Below, piece by piece: positions 1 to 8,500 of a stretch of DNA of 64,000 nucleotides. Below the pieces are notes generated by a model. The model was given only the letters and a program-made list of their open reading frames with translations. It did not search any database and was not told the DNA's origin. A program made the position numbers and the translations under genes. This DNA comes from Streptomyces sp. NBC_01294 (GTDB lineage: Bacteria > Actinomycetota > Actinomycetes > Streptomycetales > Streptomycetaceae): assembly GCF_035917235.1 (NCBI RefSeq), contig NZ_CP108423.1, positions 2,669,001 through 2,733,000 on the forward strand, given 5' to 3'. Every line of letters begins with the position of its first letter. Positions within the stretch are counted from its first letter, which is position 1.

Positions 1-1
1 C

Positions 2-409
2 ATGGGACCTGTGGAATTCATCGTCCTCGCCTTCCCGGAGGAGCAGCTGCGGGTCCCGGCGGTCGAAGCCGTGATGGGGCTGCGCAAGACGGGCGTGGTC
101 CGGCTGATCGACGGACTCGTGGTGACGAGGACGGCGTCGGGGAACGTACTGGCGGCCGAGTTCGACGAGTTCGTCGAACTGCAGGGCCTGCTGACGGGGC
201 GGGACGTGGCCCGGCTGATCGGGCCCGAGGACGTACAGGAGGCGGCGGGGCTGCTGGAGCGCGGGAGCTGCGCGCTGCTGCTGGTGGTCGAGCACGTGTG
301 GGCCGAGGACGCGGCGATCGCCGTACGGGCGGCGGGCGGGCGCATCGTGGGCTCGGTCCGCATCCCGCCGGACCGGGTCCCGGCGGACCCCCGGGCAGGG
401 GTGGCCTGA
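2..409 (+). CDS. DUF6325-like small conserved protein
   Basis: The 135-residue protein begins MGPVEF and resembles the actinobacterial DUF6325 group (about 130-150 aa, starting MGPV-(D/E)-(F/Y) with alternating strands and helices). No signal peptide, membrane segment or catalytic motif is visible, so it is probably a cytoplasmic alpha/beta protein of unknown function. The start lies at the second base of the window, so any ribosome binding site and a possible upstream start are out of view. Its stop overlaps the ATG of the next gene (ATGA), which indicates translational coupling with the SHOCT-type protein. Family assignment is from memory of the sequence pattern. Confidence 0.7.
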   Translation: MGPVEFIVLAFPEEQLRVPAVEAVMGLRKTGVVRLIDGLVVTRTASGNVLAAEFDEFVELQGLLTGRDVARLIGPEDVQEAAGLLERGSCALLLVVEHVWAEDAAIAVRAAGGRIVGSVRIPPDRVPADPRAGVA

Positions 410-816
410 TGTTCATCCGACCGGTGGGAGCGACGGTCCACGCGGCGAACCGCCCGGCGGGGCAGCCTCTGCTACGGGGCCTGCTGGCGCGGGCGGCCGG
501 GGCGGTGGAGGCCACGACGGGCGCGGTCGGCCCGGACGAACCACCCCGCCGGGGCCTCTTGGCGCGGGCGGTGCAGGCGGCGGGAGGCCCGGCCGAAGCG
601 CCGGACTGGGCCTGGCCGGAAGGGGAACCCACAGAGGAACCGGAACCCCTGTACCTCGAAGAGCCGGAGCCGGAGGACGAGGCGCCCACGGTGGGACCGA
701 CACCCCCGGCCGGCCACCTGGTGGCGGAACTCACCCAACTGGCCGACCTGGCCCGCGAGGGTCTGCTGACCCCACAGGAATTCACGACGGCCAAGGCCCG
801 CCTGCTGCGCGACTGA
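409..816 (+). CDS. SHOCT-domain protein
   Basis: This 135-residue protein starts at the ATG overlapping the previous stop. The first ~95 residues are Pro/Glu/Ala-rich and acidic, probably disordered. The last ~32 residues carry a short C-terminal helical hairpin of SHOCT type (LADLAREGLLTPQEF, then AKARLLRD). SHOCT modules occur at the C-termini of many unrelated proteins and are thought to mediate oligomerisation. With its DUF6325-like neighbour it forms a two-gene unit seen in other actinobacteria, so the two products may act together. An upstream in-frame ATG at 298 lies inside the preceding gene and is less likely as the start. Confidence 0.75.
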   Translation: MFIRPVGATVHAANRPAGQPLLRGLLARAAGAVEATTGAVGPDEPPRRGLLARAVQAAGGPAEAPDWAWPEGEPTEEPEPLYLEEPEPEDEAPTVGPTPPAGHLVAELTQLADLAREGLLTPQEFTTAKARLLRD

Positions 817-1072
817 CGACGACGCGGGCCGGACCCGCCCGTGTCACACGGCCGGGCCCCGACGCGCCCGGCGCTCCGATGCCACGGCTGCGGCGACACC
901 GCAGCCGACGGCGGGCAGCGCGAAGCCCACTACGGCCGGGTTGACGTAGCCGGGGAGGGACCGGGCGACGTAGCGACCACCCCCTGCCGGCACCGCCCCC
1001 TGCCGGCACCGCTCCCAGCCCGCCTGCGCCGACCGCATCGAGCATGCGCCTGCGCGCAGACGGCCGTCGGCC
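817..1072. other. Intergenic stretch without a convincing gene
   Basis: I see no supported gene here. A minus-strand reading frame ending at 844 encodes a short hydrophobic stretch (VVGFALPAVGCGVAAAV), but it runs upstream into the dispersed repeat and has no clear ribosome binding site. A 15 bp unit, CCCCTGCCGGCACCG, is duplicated at 981-995 and 997-1011. Confidence 0.5.
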
Positions 1073-1390
1073 GCTGAGACATGAGGAGCGCGCAGCGAAG
1101 TGTGGCGGCTTATGTCCGGCCACAGACGGACTGCAGCCGCTGAGACGCGAGAAGCGCGTAGCGATCGGACGCGCCCCGGCTCCGCCCGGGGGTCGCTGAT
1201 CGGCCCGCCCCTGAATAGGCAATGGCCGGCCCGTTCCTTTGGGGGGTTCCCGTCGGTCTTCGGATTTCCGTGGCGGGTCGGTCGGTCAAGGGTGGCCGCA
1301 GGCCATCGCGCAGCGACGCGACCGAAGGGAGCGCCCTTGAGGGACCGGCCCGCCACGGAGAGACGATGAGACTGACGGGAACCCCCCAAA
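1073..1390. repeat. Dispersed repeat, copy 1, with a 153 bp imperfect palindrome
   Basis: The 5' part holds two versions of a ~35 bp motif (GCTGAGAC, then GAAGCGCGTAGCGATCGG) at 1073 and 1139. The 3' part, 1238-1390, is a long imperfect palindrome. Its outer 17 bp arms match perfectly (TTTGGGGGGTTCCCGTC at 1238-1254 against its complement at 1374-1390). Inside are complementary blocks around CCGTGGCGGG and CAAGGG, and the tip is a small hairpin, TGGCCGCAGGCCA. A second copy lies at 28853-29156. No transposase is nearby. It could be a MITE-like element, a REP/BIME-like unit or a structured RNA. Confidence 0.85.
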
Positions 1391-1559
1391 CCATCCCTGA
1401 TTCGGCGCGAGTGGCTCAGGCCCCCGAAGCCCCCGCCGCACGACCCGATACCCCGATCCCCCCGATCCCCCAACCGAGTGACCACGCCCGACCGGCCGCC
1501 CCACTTAGGGCATTTGTCATACCATACGTGGCAACATCGGGCACCTCGGAGGTGATCCC

Positions 1560-2741
1560 ATGTCACATCGGCTGCTTCGTGCCGCCTGCATCGCCGCGGT
1601 GCTCGTCACCGCCGGCCCCGTCCCCGCCGCCGACGCCGAACCGGCTGCGTCCGGCGAGTCCGTCGGCGTGCTCCTCACCCGCCTGCAAGGGCTCTACCAG
1701 AAGGCCGAGGAGGCCACCGAGGCGTACAACGCCACCGAGGTGGCCCTCAAGGCCGGGCAGAACGAGGAGCGCATCCGCTCCGCCGACCTCGGCAGGGCCC
1801 GCACCGCGCTCGACTCCGAGAAGGCCATCGCCGGGAAGCTGGCCCGGGAGCAGTACCAGAGCACGCGGGGCATCTCCCCGTACGTCCGGATGCTGCTCGC
1901 CGGGAACCCCCAGGCGGCCCTGGACCAGCGTCGGCTCGTCGCCCGCGAGGGCGCCCGGCGGGCCGCCGCGGTGAACCGGCTCGCGCGCGGCCAGAAGAAG
2001 GCCGACGCGCTCGCCGTCCGGGCCCGCAAGGCGCTGGACTCCCGGCAGAACCTGGCCGCGCGGCAGAAGCTCCACAAGGAGCAGGTCGCGGTGCAGCTCA
2101 AGGAGGTCGAGCGGGTGCTCTCCGCGCTGACCCCCGCGCAGCTCGTCCGGCTCGGCGCGAAGGAGGCCGAGACCACCGCCGCGGCGCAGCGGGACCTGGT
2201 GGACTCCGGCCGGCTTCCCACCCGTACCGGCACCCCCACCGCGGCCGGCGGCGCGGCCCTCACGTATGCGGCGGCCCAGATCGGCAAGCCGTACGTCTGG
2301 GGCGCCGAGGGCCCGGGGTCCTTCGACTGCTCCGGCCTCACCTCGCAGGCCTGGGCGCACGCCGGGCGCGCCATCCCGCGGACCAGCCAGGAGCAGTGGG
2401 CCCAACTGCCGAAGGTGCCGCTGGAGCAGTTGCGGCCGGGGGACCTGGTGGTCTACTTCCCCAAGGCCACGCACGTGGGCCTGTACGTAGGCGACGGCAA
2501 GGTGATCCAGGCGCCGCGGCCGGGGGCGAAGGTCAAGGTCTCGCCGATCGCCGCGAATCCGCTGCTCGGCGCCGTGCGCCCGGACCCGGACGGCACCCCG
2601 CTGGCGCAGTTCACCCCTCCGCCGCTGCCCGAGGCGGCGGCGGGGGACGACACCGGCTACTCCGCCGAGGAGGCGCCCTCGGACGAGGACACGGGAGCGG
2701 ACACGGACGCGGACACGGACGAGGTCACCTCGGCCAGGTAG
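1560..2741 (+). CDS. Secreted NlpC/P60 peptidoglycan hydrolase
   Basis: The 393-residue product is probably a cell-wall endopeptidase cutting within peptide stems. Residues 1-26 look like a Sec signal peptide. Residues ~35-215 are charged and helical, a coiled coil typical of actinobacterial RipA-like hydrolases. An NlpC/P60 domain follows (~232-345), with the nucleophile at Cys257 in FDCSGL and the catalytic His at 305 in ATHVGLYVG. The third polar position appears to be Gln in VIQAP, where His or Asn is common. The acidic tail (~355-393) may be disordered. GGAGGT lies 7 bases before the ATG. The last 85 bp overlap, tail to tail, the convergent flavoprotein gene. Confidence 0.9.
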   Translation: MSHRLLRAACIAAVLVTAGPVPAADAEPAASGESVGVLLTRLQGLYQKAEEATEAYNATEVALKAGQNEERIRSADLGRARTALDSEKAIAGKLAREQYQSTRGISPYVRMLLAGNPQAALDQRRLVAREGARRAAAVNRLARGQKKADALAVRARKALDSRQNLAARQKLHKEQVAVQLKEVERVLSALTPAQLVRLGAKEAETTAAAQRDLVDSGRLPTRTGTPTAAGGAALTYAAAQIGKPYVWGAEGPGSFDCSGLTSQAWAHAGRAIPRTSQEQWAQLPKVPLEQLRPGDLVVYFPKATHVGLYVGDGKVIQAPRPGAKVKVSPIAANPLLGAVRPDPDGTPLAQFTPPPLPEAAAGDDTGYSAEEAPSDEDTGADTDADTDEVTSAR

Positions 2742-3952
2742 TCCGCCGCGTCCTGCGGGTCGTAGAAGTACGCGTCGAAGTCGGCCGGGTTGTCGAAGCC
2801 GTTGGCGAATCGGTTCGCCACCGGCTGGAGCTGCCCGGCCGCGCCGATCAGGTTCAGTACGTGCTCCGGCGGGACGCCCAGCATCGCGTTCGTCCACTGG
2901 GTCACCGGCTTGCCCGTGGTGAACCAGTACTTGTCGAAGGTCGCCTTCATCCACGCCTCGTCGAACGGGTTGTCCCCGTGCATCAGGATCGAGGAGAGGT
3001 ACGAGGCCGCGCACTTGGCGGCGGAGTTCGATCCCTGGCCCGTGATCGGGTCGTTGGCGACGACCACGTCCGCGACGCCGAGGACGAGCCCCCCTCCCGG
3101 GAGGCGGCCGATCGGATTGCGGACCACCGGCGCGTACCGGCCGGCGAGCGTGCCGCCCGCGTCCGTCAGCTCCACCTTCGTCGCCCGGGCGTACTCCCAC
3201 GGCGTGAACTTCTCCATCAGTTCCAGCGTGAGCGCCAGGTGTTCCGACGGGTCCTTGACCCCGTTGAAGACGTCCAGCGGACCGCCCGGGATGCCCTCCC
3301 AGAACAGGATGTCCGCCCGGCCCGAGGTGGTCAGGGTCGGCATGACGAACAGCTCGCCGACGCCCGGCACCAGGTTGCAGCGGACCGCTTCCGTCTCCGG
3401 GTGCTCGGGGCGCGGCCCGAGCCCGTGCACGTAGGAGACGGCCAGCGCGCGCTGCGGGGCGTCGTACGGGGAACGCGCCGCGTCCCGCCCGAACATCGAG
3501 ACCAGCTCGCCCTTGCCGGCGGCGACCAGCACCAGGTCGTACGTACGGGAGAAGTAGTCGAGGTCGGCGACGGACGCGCCGTGGATGACCAGCTGCCCGC
3601 CGCGCTGCGCGAAGGTGTCGAGCCAGCCGGCCATCTTCACGCGCTGGTCGACGGACTGCGCGTGGCCCTTGAGACGGCCGAGCCAGTCGATGGCGCGGGT
3701 GGCGTCGGGGGCGGCGACCGAGACGCCGAGGCCCTCGATCTTCGGGGCCTGCTGCTCCCAGAAGTTGATCTGGAGGTCCCGCTCGTGCTGGAGCGCCGTG
3801 TCGAACATGCACTGCGTGGACATGACCCGCCCGGTGCGGATCTCGTCCGCGGTCCGGTTGGACATGAGGGTGACCTCGTACCCCTTCGACTGGAGTCCGA
3901 GGGCGAGCTGGAGACCGGACTGGCCGGCTCCTACGACAAGTATCTTGCGCAT
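2657..3952 (-). CDS. Styrene/indole monooxygenase-like FAD protein (StyA family)
   Basis: The 431-residue protein begins with an FAD-binding Rossmann motif (VVGAGQSGLQLALGL). Throughout it has the arrangement of two-component flavoprotein monooxygenases of the StyA group, which use FADH2 supplied by a separate reductase. The motif VVVANDPITGQGSN is the conserved C-terminal flavin-contact region. No reductase (StyB-like) gene is adjacent, so substrate and partner are unknown. It follows the conservon genes on the same strand after ~100 bp containing a 15 bp tandem repeat. The C-terminal ~25 residues are Ser/Ala/Glu-rich and are encoded within the antisense overlap with the NlpC/P60 gene. Confidence 0.85.
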   Translation of the reverse strand: MRKILVVGAGQSGLQLALGLQSKGYEVTLMSNRTADEIRTGRVMSTQCMFDTALQHERDLQINFWEQQAPKIEGLGVSVAAPDATRAIDWLGRLKGHAQSVDQRVKMAGWLDTFAQRGGQLVIHGASVADLDYFSRTYDLVLVAAGKGELVSMFGRDAARSPYDAPQRALAVSYVHGLGPRPEHPETEAVRCNLVPGVGELFVMPTLTTSGRADILFWEGIPGGPLDVFNGVKDPSEHLALTLELMEKFTPWEYARATKVELTDAGGTLAGRYAPVVRNPIGRLPGGGLVLGVADVVVANDPITGQGSNSAAKCAASYLSSILMHGDNPFDEAWMKATFDKYWFTTGKPVTQWTNAMLGVPPEHVLNLIGAAGQLQPVANRFANGFDNPADFDAYFYDPQDAADYLAEVTSSVSASVSAPVSSSEGASSAE

Positions 3953-3989
3953 CTCTCACGTTCTCTGTTCGGGGGCGCTGTGTTCGGGG

Positions 3990-4034
3990 TGCTTCGTTCG
4001 GGAGTGCTTCGTTCGGGAGTGCTTCGTTCGGAAG
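3990..4034. repeat. Three 15 bp tandem repeats in the cvnD-flavoprotein gap
   Basis: The unit TGCTTCGTTCGGGAG occurs at 3990, 4005 and 4020 (the third copy has one change). It is flanked by degenerate TTCGGGG copies. It lies between cvnD and the flavoprotein gene, which starts at 3952 on the minus strand, so it would be in the transcribed spacer or promoter of the latter. Confidence 0.9.
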
Positions 4035-4049
4035 TCTTTGGGAGTTGCC

Positions 4050-4679
4050 CTACTCCGGCGTGGTGTCGAGGGCGTGGCCGACCAGCGCCAGCAAGGACTC
4101 GACCACGGTGTGGCGGCGCCGCGCGTCCATGATCACGACGGGCACGTGCGGCGGGATGCTGAGCGCCTCGCGCACGTCCTCGGGCTCGTACGACTGCGAG
4201 CCCTCGAAGTGGTTGACGGCGACGGCGTACGGCAGCCCGCAGGTCTCGAAGTAGTCGAGGGCCGGGAAGCAGTCGCGCAGCCGGCGGGTGTCGGCCAGGA
4301 CGAGGCCGCCGATGGCCCCGCGCACCAGGTCGTCCCACATGAACCAGAACCGCTCCTGGCCCGGGGTGCCGTACACGTACAGGACGAGGTCGTCGTCGAG
4401 GGTGACGCGGCCGAAGTCCATGGCGACGGTGGTCGTGTTCTTGTCCGGCGTCCCGGACAGGTCGTCCGTCGGGGCGCTCGCCTGGGTCATCACCGCCTCG
4501 GTCCGCAGCGGCGTGATCTCGGAGACGGAGGACACGAACGTGGTCTTGCCGACGCCGAAGCCGCCCGCGACCAGCACCTTGACGGCGACGGGCGCGCGGG
4601 AGCGGTCGTACTGCCAGGGCTGGACCGGCTCGTCGTCCACGGCCCCGGAGACCGGCTGGTCAGAGACGGCGAAGGCCAC
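4050..4679 (-). CDS. cvnD: Conservon GTP-binding protein CvnD
   Basis: The 209-residue small GTPase-like protein has the Walker A motif GGFGVGKTT at residues 39-47. The DFGRVTL and YGTPGQERF segments correspond to the switch region and G3 motif (DxxGQ-like). In Streptomyces conservons, CvnA-D form a membrane-associated complex likened to eukaryotic G-protein-coupled systems, with CvnD the nucleotide-binding output. Its start overlaps the 3' end of cvnC by 20 bp, so translation is coupled. It is the last conservon gene. Which of the many Streptomyces conservons this corresponds to cannot be told from the sequence alone. Confidence 0.92.
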   Translation of the reverse strand: MAFAVSDQPVSGAVDDEPVQPWQYDRSRAPVAVKVLVAGGFGVGKTTFVSSVSEITPLRTEAVMTQASAPTDDLSGTPDKNTTTVAMDFGRVTLDDDLVLYVYGTPGQERFWFMWDDLVRGAIGGLVLADTRRLRDCFPALDYFETCGLPYAVAVNHFEGSQSYEPEDVREALSIPPHVPVVIMDARRRHTVVESLLALVGHALDTTPE

Positions 4680-5049
4680 TGAGCACCCTTTCCAGCAGCG
4701 CGCGTTCGGGACGACCGGTGCCGTGGCCCGTTCCGTAGACGCGGATCCTGCCCTGGTCCGCGAGGTCGCTGACCAGGACGCGGACCACGCCGAGCGGCAG
4801 CTTCAGCAGCGCGGCAATCTCGGCGATCGTGCGCATGCGGCGGCAGACCTCGACGATGGCGGGCATCTCGGGCATCCGGTCGGGCTTCTGCGTCTCCGAG
4901 GCCTTGGTCTCCAGGGCGGCGACGAAGGTCTCGACGTGCAGGACCTGGGTGAAGCGGGTGCGGCCGCCCGTCAGGGAGTACGGGCGGACGCGCGCGGTAC
5001 GGCGGTCGGCGCCGCGTATCGGGAGGCGGTCGGAGGCCGGTCTCCTCAC
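4660..5049 (-). CDS. cvnC: Conservon DUF742 protein CvnC
   Basis: The start is the GTG at 5047-5049, sharing GTGA with the stop of cvnB. This gives a 129-residue protein instead of the much longer open frame that reads on into cvnA. Features of DUF742 are present: VRPYSLTGGRT near the N-terminus, then a winged-helix-like region (TIAEIAALLKLPLGVVRVLVSDLADQG, split here at its middle) and a C-terminus of the type RPERALLERVLSGLR. Its partners are CvnA, CvnB and CvnD. Its biochemical role is not settled; the helix-turn-helix-like fold suggests protein or DNA contact. Confidence 0.9.
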   Translation of the reverse strand: MRRPASDRLPIRGADRRTARVRPYSLTGGRTRFTQVLHVETFVAALETKASETQKPDRMPEMPAIVEVCRRMRTIAEIAALLKLPLGVVRVLVSDLADQGRIRVYGTGHGTGRPERALLERVLSGLRRL

Positions 5050-5531
5050 GGGGTGTTCTCCATCGACTGGCGCAGCTCGCTGCGGACTTCGGGGGTCAGG
5101 ACGTGGCCGGCTCGGCCGACGAACAGGGCCATGTGGTAGGCGACGACGCTCATGTCGCAGTCGGGCGTGGCGTGCACGCCCAGCAGTGAGCCGTCGCTGA
5201 TGGCCATGACGAAGACGGAGCCGTGCTCCATCGCCACCATGGTCTGCTTGACGGCGCCGCTGTCCATGAGGGCCGCGGCGCCGGTGGTGAGGCTGCCGAT
5301 GCCGGAGACGATGGTGGCGAGGTCGGCGGACGCGCCGCGCGGGCCCTTGGCCTTGGGCTTGGTCTCCGGCTCGCCCGCGCCCGCTCCGGGGTCGGAGGAC
5401 AGGAGCAGCAGCCCGTCCGAGGAGACGACGGCGACGGAGTTGACGCCGGGCACCTCCTCGACCAGGTCGGTCAGCAGCCACTGCAGATTGCGGGCCTGGG
5501 TGCTCAGTCCGTACGTACTGGGCGCGGTCAT
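5046..5531 (-). CDS. cvnB: Conservon roadblock/LC7 protein CvnB
   Basis: The 161-residue protein has a roadblock/LC7 (longin-like) fold: an initial helix (ARNLQWLLTDLVEEVPGV), the strand pair SVAVVSSDGLLLLSS, and later MVAMEHGSVFVMAISDGSLL. Roadblock proteins regulate small GTPases, here presumably CvnD. A ~20-residue Gly/Pro/Lys-rich insertion after the first strands (residues ~48-67) is longer than in many CvnB proteins. The gene overlaps cvnA by ATGA and cvnC by GTGA, placing all four in one translationally coupled operon. Confidence 0.92.
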   Translation of the reverse strand: MTAPSTYGLSTQARNLQWLLTDLVEEVPGVNSVAVVSSDGLLLLSSDPGAGAGEPETKPKAKGPRGASADLATIVSGIGSLTTGAAALMDSGAVKQTMVAMEHGSVFVMAISDGSLLGVHATPDCDMSVVAYHMALFVGRAGHVLTPEVRSELRQSMENTP

Positions 5532-8500
5532 GTGCGTGCCTCCTGTGCGCTGTCCCCCTGGTCGGTCTTGCTCTGCCCCTGGCCCTGGCCCTGCGCGCGG
5601 TCCTTCCCCTGGCCCTGCGCGTGGTCCTGCGCGTGGTCCTGCGCGAGCTCGGCGGCGACGACGCGACGGCCGTCCTGGGCCCCCTGGTAGAAGCCGCCCA
5701 GCCGGCGCCGCAGCTCGTCGGCGTCGACCCGGCGCGGCGGCTCGGGCGGTGCGTCGTCACGGGCCACCCGCTTGGCCGGGACCGTGCGCGGGGTCCGCTT
5801 CGGCAGGCCCTTGTCGGTGACGGCCTCGGCGCTGTCGGCGCTGTCGGCGGGGTCGGTGGGGTGGCTGCCCTGGCGGGGGAGCCAGTTCCCCTCGGCCGGG
5901 GCGTGACGGTGCGGGTCGGCCTCCGGCTCGATGTCCTGTACGTCGGCCACGCGCGCGGCATCGCCCGCCGCGGCCGGCTCCCCCTCGCCGGAATCCGGCA
6001 CCCCGAAGACAGCCGGATCCGCGTCGGGGACGACCCGCGCGAGCAACTCCTCGGCCGGAGCCACCGCAGGCACCACGAACACCTGCTCGGCAGGCGGCAG
6101 CACCGCGTCGGCATCGCCCGCCACGGCCGGGACCCCCTCGCCGGAATCCGGCACCGCGAAGGCAGCCGGATCCGCGTCCGGGACGACCCGCGCGAGCAAC
6201 TCCTCGGCCGGAGCCACCGCAGGCACCACGAACACCTGCTCGGCAGGCGGCAGCACCGCGTCGGCATCGCCCGCCACGGCCGGGACCCCCTCGCCGGAAT
6301 CCGGCACCCCGAAGACAGCCGGATCCGCGTCCGGGACGACCCGCGCGAGCAACTCCTCGGCCGGAGCCACCGCAGGCACCACGAACACCTGCTCGGCAGG
6401 CGGCAGCCCCTCCACGACCGGAGCCACCGCAGGCACCACGAACACCTGCTCGGCAGGCGGCAGCCCCTCCACGACCGGAGCCGGAGCCGGAACGGTGAAG
6501 ACCTGCTCGGCAGGCGGCAGCACCGCTTCGTCGGCCGGAGCCGGGACGAGGGACGCCTGCTCGTCCGGCGCGGTGGCCATGTCGACCGGGACGGGCTTCG
6601 ACTCCTGCTCCGACTCCGGCTCCAGCTCGGGCTCCAGCTCGGGCTCGGGCTCCGACGTCAACGTCGACTCCGACTCCGACTCCAACGGCGACTCCGACAC
6701 CGGCTCCGGCCCCGACTCCGGGCCAGCGGCATGCGCGCCGCGGGGCCGGGCCGGGAGCGTGTTCTCGTTCGCCTCCGCGATCACGCCCGGCAGGCGCAGC
6801 GCGGGCGCGCCCGGCGTGGCCAGGGTGTGGACGGGCGAGACCGGCGGGGTGGCGGGCAGCAGCGCCGCCGGGACGACCACCAGGGCCTCGGTCCCACCGT
6901 ACTGCGGGGCGCGCAGCTCCGCGGTGACCCCGTGCCGTGCCGCGAGCCGCCCGGCCACGTACAGGCCGAGGCCCAGGCCGTGTTCCGCCTCGGACTCCTC
7001 GTCGTACGCCTCGGGCGTGGACAGGCGGGCGTTCAGCGATTCCAGCCGGTCCCCGGTGATCCCGATGCCCTCGTCCACGACGGACAGGACCACCTCACCG
7101 GAGTCCAGCAGCCGGCCGGACACCTTCACCTTGACTTCCGGCGGCGAGAACGTCGTCGCGTTCTCCAGCAGCTCGGCCAGCACGTGCGAGATGTCGTCGG
7201 CCGCGTGCCCCGCGACCTGGGTGTAGGAGGGCAGCGCCGCGAGGTCCACGCGTTCGTAGCGCTCGATCTCGCTGACGGCGGCCCGCATCACGTCGACCAG
7301 CGGTACCGGCAGGCCCTGCCCGTGGCCGTGTTCCTGACCGGCCAGGACCAGCAGGTTCTCGTTGTGGCGGCGCATCACGGTCGCCAGGTGGTCCAGCTTG
7401 AACAGGGTCGCGAGCCGGTCCGGGTCCTGCTCCTTGGACTCCAGCTCCTCGATCACCGCGAGCTGGCGCTCCACCAGGCCGAGGGTCCGCAGGGACAGCG
7501 AGACGGAGGTCGTCGACATGACGCGGCGGTGCTCCTCCAGCCCCGCCCGCAGCTTCGACAGCTCCTCCTCCAGCACCTCCCGGCTGGAGTTCAGCGCCTC
7601 GTTGCGGCCGATGATCCGGCGCCGGTCGGCGTCGAGTCCGGCGATCCGGGTGTGCAGGGAGACCGTCTGGTCGCGCACCGCGTTCAGATGGCGCACGACC
7701 TCGGCGAACTCGTCGTTGCGGCCCGTGAACCGCACCGGTTCGACCGAGCCCTCCGGCGTCGCCAGCCGCTCCGCGCCGCGCCGCAGGACCGACAGCGGCC
7801 GGGTCAGCGACCGCGCCACGGCGGTCGAGAAGCCGACGGCGACCAGGAACAGCACGCCCAGCAGGGCGACCATGATCTCCAGTCGGGTCACGTCGTCGTC
7901 GCGCAGGGAGGCGAGGGCGGAGGCCCGCTGGCCCGCGAGGGTGGACTCCACGGTCCGCATCCGGTCGATGCGGGCGGTGAGCGCCGTGCCGACGGCGGCG
8001 CCGTCGGTCCTGCGGTCGGCGGTCGTCAGGGTGGGCCGGTCGGTGAGCCGCTTGAGGTAGTCCTCGGCGGTCTTGACCTCGGGGCCGGTGACGGTGGCGG
8101 TGAGGGTCTGGCGCACGTCGGGCCGTGCGGCCCGCGCGAAGTCGTCCAGGGCGCCCAGTTCCCGTACGCGCGCACGCTGGGCGGCGGTGGTGAGTTCGTC
8201 GACCGCGGCCGAGTTGGGGAGCTGCTCACCGCGGGGGACGGCCAGCGCGGCGAGCAGCAGTCCACGGGTGGCCGAGGCCTGTTCCACGGCCTGGCCGAGC
8301 GGGGCCAGCGGACGGGTGGTGGTGAGGGCGGCTTCGGCCCGCGGCGGGGTGAGCTCGGCGAGCCGGTCGCCCGGGGCGAGGAGTTCCGTGATGACGCCGG
8401 TGTAGGCCTGGTGGGTGGCGAGGGCGGTGCCCTTGCCGTCGATGGCCTCCGTACGGACGGTCGCGACGCGGGCGAGGGCCATGGCGAGGGGCTCGTCCAC

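Noticed and set aside
844..1566. A 240-codon minus-strand frame with a hydrophobic C-terminal stretch
   Set aside because: Most of it runs through the dispersed repeat, and no ribosome binding site or recognisable family is present. The hydrophobic part alone is too weak as evidence.
1222..1974. A 250-codon plus-strand frame across the repeat and NlpC start
   Set aside because: It overlaps the well-supported NlpC/P60 gene in another frame and starts inside the palindrome.
5970..6525. Regular repeats that could suggest a CRISPR array
   Set aside because: The repeats are contiguous, in frame and coding, with no unique spacers and no cas genes nearby.
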